Made by a program: the position numbers and the translations under genes
IMG/VR virus record: IMGVR_UViG_3300044691_000113
Location: 1 to 64,000 of that record
Direction: 5' to 3' (one strand)
From: a virus
Length of the DNA: 64,000 bases
Part shown: positions 35,500 through 43,308 of the stretch, one piece after another
Layout of the letters: each line of letters begins with the position of its first letter
Numbering within the stretch: the stretch's first letter is position 1
Notes under the pieces: model-generated
The model's input: only the letters and a program-made list of their open reading frames with translations
The model's database searches: none
Told to the model about the DNA's origin: nothing

Positions 35500-36132
35500 T
35501 CATGTATGCAGAATTATCGAGGGAGGATTTGAGGGAGGACTAATTTCTAAAGCACAATGTGGGAACTCCCTCTTCTTCGCCCTACGCACGCTCTCTGCCG
35601 CTTCCTGGGCGAGATCCTTGGATGGATACTTCTGTTCGTCTCCCAGAGTGATGGATCTGTACGTATTGCCGTCTTTATATCGAAAAACCCACACATCTGG
35701 TCCTTTTTTCCTCTCCTTCAATGTCACGCTTCCGCATTGACGGCGGCGGTTACGGGGGCGCTTTTTGGTGTGTGGTGTGGGAATGAAGCCGAAGTAGCCG
35801 AAACGCTCTCCGAGAGTCTTCACTTCTCCAAGATCGATCATCCCTGAGTCGGCTTCCCGGTGATGGTTGGGGCAAAGCGGTATCAGGTTATTCAAGTCAT
35901 TGATTTCATCGATCATCGCTGTTCCAGGGAAGGCCATGACTCCACGCTTGTGTGCAATGTCAACGTGGCGGTCGTAACCACAGAAGAAGCAGCAGAGTGG
36001 CAGGCCCGAGGTCTCGAACTTGTTGCGCGCACCTTTTTGAATCATTGTGCGTGCCCGCTGGTATCCCATGCGAGTGAAGACTGCCGCTCGGGTTTCTCCG
36101 AGACCGTGGGTTGCTGTACGCTTGAGATGCAT
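35500..36132 (-). CDS. HNH endonuclease fused to an integrase-like arm-binding domain
   Basis: This 210-aa protein starts MHLKRTATHG at 36132 with GGAG nine bases upstream. The N-terminal part is an HNH nuclease (CCFFCG, DIAHKRG, NLIPLCPNHHREAD). The C-terminal part (about 125-190) carries GSVTLKERKKGPDVWVFRY, which matches the N-terminus of this phage's own integrase (GTVTRKPRAKGPDLWVLRF). The gene ends 21 bases from the tRNA fragment. It might cut or regulate attachment-site DNA, or be a relic of an older integrase. Confidence 0.7.
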   Translation of the reverse strand: MHLKRTATHGLGETRAAVFTRMGYQRARTMIQKGARNKFETSGLPLCCFFCGYDRHVDIAHKRGVMAFPGTAMIDEINDLNNLIPLCPNHHREADSGMIDLGEVKTLGERFGYFGFIPTPHTKKRPRNRRRQCGSVTLKERKKGPDVWVFRYKDGNTYRSITLGDEQKYPSKDLAQEAAESVRRAKKREFPHCALEISPPSNPPSIILHT

Positions 36133-36220
36133 GGGTGTTCTCCGTTGACGCGGATGAGCTTTGTGCGGAAGTCTCTGAACAGACGACCGCAACCATGCTT
36201 TCATTCTACACTTCGGCCTT

Positions 36221-36388
36221 CTATCTCTGATTGCTCAGGCAGAAATTATTGCGTTCCTCTTCGTTGCAGAACCAACCGTAGGCGCCATCTTTGACCATGC
36301 GAGTCTTCGAGACGATCGAGCCACACTTCACGCACCGCGCAACCTCGGAATAGTAAGCAGGAAATAGCCAGCGAAGAAATCTCTTCAT
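36221..36388 (-). CDS. Small zinc-ribbon-like protein
   Basis: This 55-aa protein starts MKRFLRWLFP at 36388; its ATG overlaps the integrase stop (ATGA). C-V-K-C near 19-22 and two later Cys (near 41 and 50) suggest a zinc ribbon. Coupled to integrase translation. Function unknown. Confidence 0.55.
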   Translation of the reverse strand: MKRFLRWLFPAYYSEVARCVKCGSIVSKTRMVKDGAYGWFCNEEERNNFCLSNQR

Positions 36389-37626
36389 GCTCTTTTCCTC
36401 AGCATCTCCACAACCCTGGCGTTGGCACCGCGCACCGTCTCCGCCTTCGAACTGCCGCCGTACTTCAGGGTTTGCCGGATGTCTTCATGGCGCATGAGCG
36501 CCCGTTGCTCCTCGAGGGTGAGCTTCTCCTGGTCCATCATCGCCCGGTAGGTGTGGCGGAAGTCGTGCCAACCAAGGTTGGGGATGCCGATCAGCTTGCC
36601 CGCAGGGACGAGATGGTCCTGCTGCAACGTTCCACCCCAGAACGGACGGCCGGTAACGATGTTACAGAAAAGCCAGCCATTGACTGGGGTGGGGATGCCG
36701 TCTCGGGTCTCACCTTCGATAGTCTGCTCCTCGCGCCATAGCTCGAGGATGGCGTAGAGGTCTTCGTGGATTGGCAACTCCTCCTCAGATCCTTCGGTTT
36801 TCGTGTCGCCGGTGTTCTGACCCACTTGGGAGCGGTGGATGCTCATGACGCGTCGTACCATATTGAAGTCTTCCCAGCGAAGGCCGAGTATCTCACTGAC
36901 GCGCAGGCCCAACAGCATGGCGATGAAGATCATGGTGCGAACGTGGGGAGCCAGTTCTACCACCGTGGTCAGGGCAATCCACTGGTCATGGGTGATGATG
37001 TTCGCTGGGCGAACCTTCTTCCTGCGCCCCTTCACCTTGACCGCGGTGACTGGATTGCGTTGCATGGGGATAAGTTGGTGCTTCATCGCGTACTCGAAGA
37101 CAAGGTGTACGAACGCCTTGATGTGGAGCTTCGTCTTCTTGCTGGCTGGACGGGCAGGTTTGCCAGGGATCGTCTTGCCGGGGATGAGCTTGCCCTTTGC
37201 CATGCGGTCTGGGATAACCCTGTCGGGCTTGGCCAGGACTTCGTAGCCGTTGACCCAGTTCTCGATCGCGAGGATGTCCTTGACCATGTCGTCGACGCGC
37301 CACTCGCCCCAGTCTGCCCGTAACCGCTTCATGAACCCGAGGTATGTCTTGGCTGTCTTCGGGCGTATGTCCTTCGGCTTGTCCCACTCCAGTTTGAGGC
37401 GATCGCAGAGGCCGGAGACGTTGATGCCGGCGATGCGCTCGTTGATCTCGAGGAGTTGGCGGTCGGCTTCCTTGCGCGCGGCGCCCTTGGTTCGGAACTT
37501 GTCGACGGTGCCAATCTCTTTGGAGCGGTATCTACCGTTCTCTTCGAAGCGGAGAACCCACAGGTCAGGGCCCTTGGCGCGGGGTTTGCGGGTGACAGTG
37601 CCTTGCTGGTAGCTGCTGCGCTTCAT
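36385..37626 (-). CDS. int: Tyrosine integrase
   Basis: This 413-aa protein starts MKRSSYQQGT. It has an N-terminal arm-type domain (GTVTRKPRAKGPDLWVLRF), a central core-binding SAM-like region, and the catalytic domain with Arg near 242 (GLRVSEILGL), H-x-x-R near 354-357 (WHDFRHTYR) and the nucleophile Tyr near 389 (TLKYGG). All key residues appear intact. It should catalyse integration and excision at the nearby tRNA-Arg(ACG)-derived attP, and a small zinc-ribbon gene overlaps its stop. Confidence 0.9.
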   Translation of the reverse strand: MKRSSYQQGTVTRKPRAKGPDLWVLRFEENGRYRSKEIGTVDKFRTKGAARKEADRQLLEINERIAGINVSGLCDRLKLEWDKPKDIRPKTAKTYLGFMKRLRADWGEWRVDDMVKDILAIENWVNGYEVLAKPDRVIPDRMAKGKLIPGKTIPGKPARPASKKTKLHIKAFVHLVFEYAMKHQLIPMQRNPVTAVKVKGRRKKVRPANIITHDQWIALTTVVELAPHVRTMIFIAMLLGLRVSEILGLRWEDFNMVRRVMSIHRSQVGQNTGDTKTEGSEEELPIHEDLYAILELWREEQTIEGETRDGIPTPVNGWLFCNIVTGRPFWGGTLQQDHLVPAGKLIGIPNLGWHDFRHTYRAMMDQEKLTLEEQRALMRHEDIRQTLKYGGSSKAETVRGANARVVEMLRKRA

Positions 37627-37665
37627 CTACGTCCTCGATGTCTAAGGCTCGGAAGCAAGTCTACC

Positions 37666-37833
37666 TCAGCAGTACCCACTCTCGCGCATCGTTACATCGT
37701 CGGGGTCTTCCCAACCCATAAAGTCGAGGTCGTCGCAGTCGTCTGGCATCTGGCAGTCGCAGTAGCAACCAGGTCCAGTGCAGGCGCTACACATCCCGAG
37801 GGCGCAGGCGGGGCAGACGACATCCCGACTCAC
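37666..37833 (-). CDS. Tiny Cys-rich protein
   Basis: This 55-aa protein starts at a GTG that overlaps the excisionase-like gene stop (GTGA). It has nine Cys in the first 40 residues (CPACALGMCSACTGPGCYCD) and an acidic C-terminus. It could bind zinc. It lies between int and the excisionase-like gene and is probably translated by coupling. Confidence 0.5.
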   Translation of the reverse strand: MSRDVVCPACALGMCSACTGPGCYCDCQMPDDCDDLDFMGWEDPDDVTMRESGYC

Positions 37834-38054
37834 TGTGCCCGTCCGCTCTTGATGAACTCGTCGACATCGGACAGCCGGCAGCGCCAGTAGGTTTTCTTGC
37901 CGAACTTGTAGGCTTTTGCCGGTATCTTGCCCGCGATGGCGAGGCGCCGGGTGGTCTGGTAGCCGAAGCCGATGTGCTTGGCGACGACGCGCAGGTCCAC
38001 CCACTTCTCAGCCTCGGCGGTGGCGACTTGGGGTTCGACGAGTTGCAGGCTCAT
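37830..38054 (-). CDS. Excisionase-like helix-turn-helix protein
   Basis: This 74-aa protein starts MSLQLVEPQV at 38054. It has a MerR/AlpA-like HTH and wing (LRVVAKHIGFGYQTTRRLAI, then GKKTYWRCRLSDVDEF). Size, fold and position near int fit a recombination directionality factor. Start and stop overlap the neighbours by four bases each. Confidence 0.65.
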   Translation of the reverse strand: MSLQLVEPQVATAEAEKWVDLRVVAKHIGFGYQTTRRLAIAGKIPAKAYKFGKKTYWRCRLSDVDEFIKSGRAQ

Positions 38055-38287
38055 GGTTTGCTCCTCTTCATCGGGCCGAAGCACTCTTCGTAGCCCTTTA
38101 TCAACTTGGGGTCCGTCTTCATAATCTCGTCCCGCTTGCATCGGTTGGTGTCTTCCTTCCCGTGGCAGACTCCGAAGGGACACTTGCAGAGTGGCAATAG
38201 GTCCATCAGGCCGCCGTCCGCGAGGCGCTTCAGCTCGGCGTCGGGCTGGGGGTTGCGCTTTAGGAACTCTTCGAACTCCTTGCTCAT
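38051..38287 (-). CDS. Small Cys-containing protein
   Basis: This 78-aa protein starts MSKEFEEFLK. Cys residues at 34, 36, 41, 50 and 69 (KCPFGVCHGKED) could form a zinc site. It overlaps both neighbours by four bases. Unknown function; an early phage accessory protein. Confidence 0.5.
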   Translation of the reverse strand: MSKEFEEFLKRNPQPDAELKRLADGGLMDLLPLCKCPFGVCHGKEDTNRCKRDEIMKTDPKLIKGYEECFGPMKRSKP

Positions 38288-38484
38288 CGTTCGCTCCTGT
38301 GCCTGGTGCCGGTGGTGACCTTGACGGCTTCCGCTTTGTGGTCGCTGCAGTAGCCAATGTTGTGCTGGGTGGGGTGACGGTAGAGCGCAGGCTTACCACA
38401 GTGGCAGGTCTCCGGATCCTGGCGGCGTACCAGTGGCTGATCCCCGCGGTCGTTCCATGGGACAATCGGCGCTATCGTTCTCAT
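38284..38484 (-). CDS. Small Cys/His protein
   Basis: This 66-aa protein starts MRTIAPIVPW at 38484 and has C-H-C-G-K, then H-P-T-Q-H and Y-C-S-D-H, a likely zinc knuckle. ATGA overlaps lie at both ends. Unknown function. Confidence 0.5.
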   Translation of the reverse strand: MRTIAPIVPWNDRGDQPLVRRQDPETCHCGKPALYRHPTQHNIGYCSDHKAEAVKVTTGTRHRSER

Positions 38485-38813
38485 GGCCGCGCCTCCGTGA
38501 TCGACAGCAGCTTGTCGACATCCTGGTGCGGGTTGTAGATCGGCTTGTCCTCGTACAGAAACCACTCCCGCGTCTTGTGCTCCATCGACGTCAGGATGCA
38601 CTTGAAGCAGGTGGAGACGACTTGGCTCTTGGTGGTGGTGGCCATGACCAGCGTCCACTCGCGGGTTACCTGCATCTCCTCGAGGCCGGTGATGGTGTCG
38701 GCTTCGACGTAGGAGGCGTAGATGTAGGCGTTGATGCCGTCAATGCTGACCGCGAGGGTGTAGCCGGGGAAGAAGCAGGAGGATACGGCGTCGATGATCT
38801 CTTGCGGCGTCAT
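38481..38813 (-). CDS. Small conserved protein, unknown
   Basis: This 110-aa protein starts MTPQEIIDAV. It is mixed alpha/beta with a C-F-K-C pair near 69-72. It overlaps the DUF3307-like membrane gene upstream by four bases. No family recognised. Confidence 0.5.
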   Translation of the reverse strand: MTPQEIIDAVSSCFFPGYTLAVSIDGINAYIYASYVEADTITGLEEMQVTREWTLVMATTTKSQVVSTCFKCILTSMEHKTREWFLYEDKPIYNPHQDVDKLLSITEARP

Positions 38814-39154
38814 TTACTCACCGCCATGGTTGCGACTGCCCAGCCGAGTTTCATCAGGTAATGTATGGATTGGTCGTACTCGAAGCTGAACGCGCCCTCA
38901 CACTTCCAGTAGTCGATGAAGAAGTGGATGACTAACTCCGCGATGCCACACCACACATTGCCAGTGATAAGCGCGACCGTGCCGCCGTGGATGAGGCAAT
39001 GCGCCAACATGAGTTGCCACCATGGGAAGCGTGGCGAGCCGTAGCCCTTATGACGATTCTTGCCGAGAGCGAGGATGTCAGATTGGAGCGGGAAGTCGCA
39101 TAGTGCGTGGCCAGCGCAGAGCATGAGCAGCAGCCAGAGGAAGGAGTGTGTCAT
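38810..39154 (-). CDS. DUF3307-like membrane protein
   Basis: This 114-aa protein starts MTHSFLWLLL at 39154. It has hydrophobic segments near 4-18, 45-64 and 69-80, and the motifs GHALCDFPLQ, LAHCLIHGG and FFIDYWK, then DQSIHYLMK. This pattern of His, Asp and Gln residues matches the DUF3307 membrane family. Function is unknown. The chain of four-base overlaps with both neighbours suggests one polycistron. Confidence 0.65.
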   Translation of the reverse strand: MTHSFLWLLLMLCAGHALCDFPLQSDILALGKNRHKGYGSPRFPWWQLMLAHCLIHGGTVALITGNVWCGIAELVIHFFIDYWKCEGAFSFEYDQSIHYLMKLGWAVATMAVSK

Positions 39155-39342
39155 CTGAGCCTCGCTTGCACTGTGCATACCGTTTTGCAGATGGGGCACT
39201 CTATCGAGAGGTAGTCGCCGTCTCTCTGGTCGGAGTTGTATTTGGCTTCTTTTGCTTCAATCTCAAATTCGGTGTGGCAATGGTTGCAGTCGAGGCGATA
39301 CACCTCGTTACCTGGAACTTGCCCGCGCTTGATGATCTTCAT
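39151..39342 (-). CDS. Small zinc-ribbon protein
   Basis: This 63-aa protein starts MKIIKRGQVP at 39342. Two C-x2-C pairs (CNHC, CPIC) spaced about 30 residues apart form a zinc ribbon. It overlaps both neighbours by four bases. Unknown function. Confidence 0.55.
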   Translation of the reverse strand: MKIIKRGQVPGNEVYRLDCNHCHTEFEIEAKEAKYNSDQRDGDYLSIECPICKTVCTVQARLR

Positions 39343-39644
39343 TTGGTCTTTGCCTTTCTGAATCGGTTGGGGTCGGTGCAGGTCGACCAGTGGGCAATCG
39401 CGGGCGTCTCTGGCGTCGGCATCGGGTTCATGGGCAGCGCGCGGCCGGTTGGGGTCTGCCACCATTCCAGTGGCGCTCCACAAGCTCTACAGACCGCCAC
39501 AGCGCCGCTGCCACTGGGCTCGTAGCCGCGCATCAGCATCTCGCCGTTGGTCTTCGGGAACCAGCCGGGGGAGCGTGGCGCCTTCTTCGGCTTCTCGGGC
39601 ACGGTCCGTGGCAGGTCCATCTCGAACAGGGTTGGCTCAGTCAT
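39339..39644 (-). CDS. Small Cys-rich protein, unknown
   Basis: This 101-aa protein starts MTEPTLFEMD. A Pro/Lys-rich first half precedes C-R-A-C-G near 52 and a further Cys near 88, a possible zinc site. Unknown role; overlapped at both ends. Confidence 0.5.
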   Translation of the reverse strand: MTEPTLFEMDLPRTVPEKPKKAPRSPGWFPKTNGEMLMRGYEPSGSGAVAVCRACGAPLEWWQTPTGRALPMNPMPTPETPAIAHWSTCTDPNRFRKAKTK

Positions 39645-39883
39645 GGGCGCACCGTCGCCTTTCTAGCCTCGATCAGTTTGTCGATGTCCTCGATGGTGGC
39701 ATCGTTGATGTTGAACTCAATGCCGTCCGCCTCAGACGTTGGCGGCGGTACCTTGAGGAAGATCAGCGTTTTGCCGTTGAGGTTGCCATCCGTTCCCATC
39801 AGCGGAAAGATGGCGCGTCCGTCCTTGTTCCAGATGTCTCCGCGCATCTCCAGGTGAATTGCGAGGCGTAGTAGCTCAGTCAT
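39641..39883 (-). CDS. Small protein, unknown
   Basis: This 80-aa protein starts MTELLRLAIH and overlaps the next upstream gene by eight bases. It is a short alpha/beta protein with an acidic C-terminal half. No family recognised. Confidence 0.5.
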   Translation of the reverse strand: MTELLRLAIHLEMRGDIWNKDGRAIFPLMGTDGNLNGKTLIFLKVPPPTSEADGIEFNINDATIEDIDKLIEARKATVRP

Positions 39884-40814
39884 GGCTGGCCTTCGGGTCG
39901 AGCATCTGGATCGGGCACACGTCGATGTCGGCGGGCATCACGCAGGATGGCGCTGGCGCTGGCTTGGGGTCGGTAGTTCCCCATGCTTCGTACAAACAAT
40001 GCCAATTAGCTTTTTCGTTGCGTGTATTACATTTGCCGTCGCTCGCGCACTGCAACTCCCTATACCGTTCACGGTCGGTGCATTCACCACTGGGGACAAA
40101 CAGGCTGTCATAGAAGTCCTGGTCGTGATCGAGAACCAACTGGTCGTACTCCGCAGCCTTCTCAGCCTCACAGGGTCCGCTAGTCAACGTTCCATCAGGG
40201 CAGCGGCCTACTGTCGGCGCGAGCTTGGGAGCCGTATGAGGCTGGAGAAGCCAGTTGCCATCGTTACCCAGACTCAGCTTCGGCGTCATTGGCTTGTACT
40301 GATCAATCTCTGCTGGCGTCAGCGGGCGCGACTCGCAACCCCAAGCGTGGTCGCTGGATAGTTTGTCGCAACTAATTTTCGCCGGGATCGTATTTATGAA
40401 CACCCAGCGATCCCGCCAAGGACTAGTAACGGCGAATGTGGGGAGACCATCCTTCCGCTTGTGCTTGCGCGGCCGAGTCACCCGGAAGGCGTTCGACGTC
40501 CGATAGGGCACCTTGCCGCATTCACCGGGATTAGGTGTTGGGTAACACCAGTCGTCGTTAGTTGTATTCCAGGCCTTCACTGAAGGATCAAGGCATAAAT
40601 ACCCGCCACCCTCCACGGGCGAGCAATTTGGTGGTTCGGCCGCCAGTTTCGTGTACGGGACGACGAACGGCTCGGCCGCTGCGGGCTTCGGTCTCGGCTT
40701 CGCGCTCTTGTAGCCGCGGTAGCCTGCCCAACCCATCAGGGCCAGCAGTAGGGCCACGAGGAAGAACGGCAGTGCGCGCAGGAGGTTGTGCTCGGGAGTT
40801 CTGGGATACGCCAT
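39876..40814 (-). CDS. Membrane-anchored Cys-rich protein
   Basis: This 312-aa protein starts MAYPRTPEHN. One hydrophobic segment lies near residues 15-31, followed by a Lys/Pro-rich stretch. The rest is probably exported and holds many Cys (SPVEGGGYLCLD, CYPTPNPGECG and later pairs). A single-pass envelope protein is likely. No family recognised. Its size stands out among the small neighbouring ORFs. Confidence 0.6.
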   Translation of the reverse strand: MAYPRTPEHNLLRALPFFLVALLLALMGWAGYRGYKSAKPRPKPAAAEPFVVPYTKLAAEPPNCSPVEGGGYLCLDPSVKAWNTTNDDWCYPTPNPGECGKVPYRTSNAFRVTRPRKHKRKDGLPTFAVTSPWRDRWVFINTIPAKISCDKLSSDHAWGCESRPLTPAEIDQYKPMTPKLSLGNDGNWLLQPHTAPKLAPTVGRCPDGTLTSGPCEAEKAAEYDQLVLDHDQDFYDSLFVPSGECTDRERYRELQCASDGKCNTRNEKANWHCLYEAWGTTDPKPAPAPSCVMPADIDVCPIQMLDPKASHD

Positions 40815-40846
40815 CGTGTTGCTCCTTTCGCTTCAGCTAGGGCGCG

Positions 40847-40996
40847 CTATCTCGCCGGGGGTTGTGGTGTGTTGACGCAGAGCGGAGCGTGAGGCGTAAA
40901 CACTTGCGTGCTCGACCACGTATCCGGACCAATGGGGCACTGGACTCCGTCGTAGTGGCTGTCTTCAGCGGCTCCGCAAAGTTGGCAAGTGTCCAT
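40847..40996 (-). CDS. Tiny Cys-containing protein (49 aa)
   Basis: This ORF starts MDTCQLCGAA at 40996 with GGGAGG seven bases upstream and encodes 49 residues. C-x2-C and two later Cys suggest a zinc site. The start lies two bases after the stop of the loader candidate. Confidence 0.5.
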   Translation of the reverse strand: MDTCQLCGAAEDSHYDGVQCPIGPDTWSSTQVFTPHAPLCVNTPQPPAR

Positions 40997-40998
40997 GG

Positions 40999-41667
40999 CT
41001 ACACCTCCCTGTAGGCGTCAACGAACCGCTTGAGGATCTCGTCGCCGGCCCGGAGCTGGTTCTGCCGGTACTGGTCCGTCGTGGTGTCCTCGCTCGTCAT
41101 GACTCGCCTGACAGCCGGGTGCTGCGCGATCAGGGCGATTCCTGCCGTGCTATCCCCCCAACCGATTCGCGCCAACGCCGCCTGCGTCCTCCTGGCGATG
41201 GGAAATACCGTGCTTTCACCCCGGATCGGCGCATGGGTGCGATTTCCCTCCGCGTCCTTCGGGTCGGCATCAGTGCCGTATAGGATCGGCCCAGGGATGG
41301 GTTTGAGCATCGGCCCGTGAGGTCCACGCATCCCCGCGATGAGGTACAAGAGCTGTTCCTTGGCGGCACACTCGACAGGATCACCCGTTACGGCGCGGCC
41401 ACTGTACTCGCGGAGGATAGCTGGGCTTGGGAAGTATTTGCAGCACTCCAGCGCTCGGCTGAACCCCAGGATGATCTCCTCCTCCGTGCAGTCCTCCAGC
41501 GCCGCGATGTAGAGCCTCACCGTCCTCGGAGTCGCTGTCTTGTCGAAGACCTCCGCCAGTGCTTCCAGCGACAGGACTATCCCCTCGATCGGTTGCCCTG
41601 GCCCTTGCTTCTGCCAAAATTCCTTGAAAAACTTCTGAGTTGCCGATAGCGCCTTTTCGTCTGCCAT
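40999..41667 (-). CDS. Helicase-loader or replication accessory protein candidate
   Basis: This 222-aa protein starts MADEKALSAT at 41667 with GGAGG nine bases upstream; the longer ORF to 41907 lacks support. The first half is alpha-helical (FFKEFWQKQG, EEEIILGFSRALECCKYF), a pattern seen in phage lambda-P-like or DnaD-type accessory proteins. It follows the initiator gene with a 287-base overlap. The assignment is from position and helical pattern only. Confidence 0.55.
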   Translation of the reverse strand: MADEKALSATQKFFKEFWQKQGPGQPIEGIVLSLEALAEVFDKTATPRTVRLYIAALEDCTEEEIILGFSRALECCKYFPSPAILREYSGRAVTGDPVECAAKEQLLYLIAGMRGPHGPMLKPIPGPILYGTDADPKDAEGNRTHAPIRGESTVFPIARRTQAALARIGWGDSTAGIALIAQHPAVRRVMTSEDTTTDQYRQNQLRAGDEILKRFVDAYREV

Positions 41668-42712
41668 TGCTTGCGCCCTCCTTGGCGCTGGTGATCCCTG
41701 GTAAGTCTTTGGGTTGTAGGCGGTAGTCGCCCGAGTTGTAGAACTTTGGAATCGCGGCCACGAACTGCCAACGGTCTTGCGGAACCTCATCCCATGCGTC
41801 GAGATGCAGCAGCATCGCCCGCCCCACGTCAGCCATCGGCTCTTTGCGCCGTTGCGCGTCATCGGCCATGGCGTCGAGAATCGCCTGCCGGTCAGCCAGC
41901 CCCACATTGCGCTCCGTCCACTGCCGCATCCGGCTCCGAGGATGGCGAAGGGCTATCTTCACTGCCAACCCCTCAAGGTCTTCTTCCACCAAGCCCATGA
42001 GGGAAGAACCTTCAGCCTTCGCCTGCGCGCGCGCCTTTTGTGTCTGCTCTGCTTCTGGTTTTGAATCTGAATATGCTTCTGAATCTGAATCTTGGGCAGT
42101 TACACCCCCCACCATGTCACCGTTACTGTAACCGTTACGATCCGTGACCATCTTGTAACGTGCTGCCGCGTCAGGGTTTTTGAATATGTATCCCGCTTCC
42201 TCTGGCGTGCGCCCTGATTTACCGCTGTTACAGCCCTTGCAAGCAGTGGCTAGATTGTCCTCTTCGTCGGTGCCACCTTTTTGGAGGGGAATCACATGGT
42301 CAATGCAGAGGTGTAACGGTGACAGGCAGTACACACACTTTTTGCCGTCGCGTTTGAAGATTACGTTGGAGTCGATAGCGCCAGAGCTACGCTTTAGACC
42401 TAAAGCCTCGCGCCGATCCCGGTACCGCTTGACGCGCTCCTTACTACTGTCAGAGAGAAACTGTCTATCGTCCCAATGCCGCAGGTTCCAATTCGCGTCA
42501 ATGAAACCGTAGTTGATGAACACCCGCTTAGTCGTCTCTAGTTCTTCTGGGCTGATTCGCCAATAAAAGGCCCGTTGATCATCGGTAAGAACTTCTTCTT
42601 TGCAGCGGGAACACATGAGCATCACGAGCCGGCGCTGCATCGCCTCAGACATGATCTGGACTTTGGGGTCATCTGCGAACTCGGCGTAGAGGCGGAACCA
42701 TGGGTTAGCCAT
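41381..42712 (-). CDS. Replication initiator-like protein with embedded HNH domain
   Basis: This 443-aa frame starts MANPWFRLYAEF. The N-terminal 110 residues resemble winged-helix phage replication organisers (DPKVQIMSEAMQRRLVML). Next comes an HNH nuclease domain (RDGKKCVYCLSP, CIDHVIPLQKGG, CKGCNSGKSG), then a helical domain. The last 95 codons overlap the next gene and are probably non-functional read-through, because no stop occurs earlier. It lies near the switch and so is likely an early gene. The fused HNH could nick origin DNA or be a captured homing domain. Confidence 0.7.
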   Translation of the reverse strand: MANPWFRLYAEFADDPKVQIMSEAMQRRLVMLMCSRCKEEVLTDDQRAFYWRISPEELETTKRVFINYGFIDANWNLRHWDDRQFLSDSSKERVKRYRDRREALGLKRSSGAIDSNVIFKRDGKKCVYCLSPLHLCIDHVIPLQKGGTDEEDNLATACKGCNSGKSGRTPEEAGYIFKNPDAAARYKMVTDRNGYSNGDMVGGVTAQDSDSEAYSDSKPEAEQTQKARAQAKAEGSSLMGLVEEDLEGLAVKIALRHPRSRMRQWTERNVGLADRQAILDAMADDAQRRKEPMADVGRAMLLHLDAWDEVPQDRWQFVAAIPKFYNSGDYRLQPKDLPGITSAKEGASNGRRKGAIGNSEVFQGILAEARARATDRGDSPVAGSTGGGLRQDSDSEDGEALHRGAGGLHGGGDHPGVQPSAGVLQILPKPSYPPRVQWPRRNG

Positions 42713-42995
42713 TGGTCCCCTCCGGCATCGTCTCTGTCCACACCGGGAGAACTATCCAGTCCACTTCGATCAGCTTGGGGCTGTTGTGCGCTTTGTCGAG
42801 CCAGCCGATAACGAACAGGGCTTTGCCCCCAACCTGTCGCGAATCGTTCATGTGCTTCGCCTGCCGTGCGGCAGAGCGCTTTCTGGCGTAGATATACATC
42901 CGCTGTGTGCCCACACCCTCCCAAACGAACCGGGGCTTACTCCAGCCCTCGCGCATCGCCATCACCGCGTAATTCTTGAGGCCTCGACTATCCAA
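42705..42995 (-). CDS. Small protein, unknown
   Basis: This 96-aa protein starts MDSRGLKNYA. It is basic, with aromatic residues (GVGTQRMYIYARKR) and a hydrophobic C-terminal half. It overlaps both neighbours by eight bases. No family recognised. Confidence 0.55.
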   Translation of the reverse strand: MDSRGLKNYAVMAMREGWSKPRFVWEGVGTQRMYIYARKRSAARQAKHMNDSRQVGGKALFVIGWLDKAHNSPKLIEVDWIVLPVWTETMPEGTNG

Positions 42996-43308
42996 CGGTT
43001 GCCTCCGGCGCCCGCCTGGGTGGAATCATTGGCATGGGGCGTTCCTTACCGTTGGCGGTGAAGACTGCCTCGGGGATCATGCGGCCCACAGCCAGCAACT
43101 CGGCATAGCGGATCAGGAGGCCGAGGCTTACTTCGAGCGCCGCGGCAAATTTCTCGAGCTGCGCGACGGTGGGCACGATGTAGCCGCACTCGATCTTAGT
43201 CATGTACTGGCGCGGGCAATTCATCCGCGTGGCGAGCTGCGACTGGTAAAGGTGCCGGTCGTGCCTCACGTTGCGGATGGCTTGGCCGATAGAAGCATCA
43301 ACTCTCAT
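42988..43308 (-). CDS. XRE-family helix-turn-helix regulator
   Basis: This 106-aa protein starts MRVDASIGQA. Residues about 8-70 form a Cro/CI-type HTH (IRNVRHDRHLYQSQLATRM, QYMTKIECGYIVPTVAQL). A short Pro/Arg-rich tail follows. It is the second repressor-like gene on this side of the switch and may control early replication genes. It overlaps the zinc protein upstream by four bases. Confidence 0.65.
   Translation of the reverse strand: MRVDASIGQAIRNVRHDRHLYQSQLATRMNCPRQYMTKIECGYIVPTVAQLEKFAAALEVSLGLLIRYAELLAVGRMIPEAVFTANGKERPMPMIPPRRAPEATVG

Larger units (their letters stand above)
35331..35539. repeat. Candidate integrase arm-type sites around attP
   Basis: GAGGGAGRA occurs at 35331-35339 on one side of the tRNA fragment and at 35519-35527 and 35531-35539 on the other side. 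The latter two are 12 bases apart. The first and third copies are preceded by TTT. This pattern is consistent with arm-type binding by a tyrosine integrase. This is inferred only. Confidence 0.35.
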
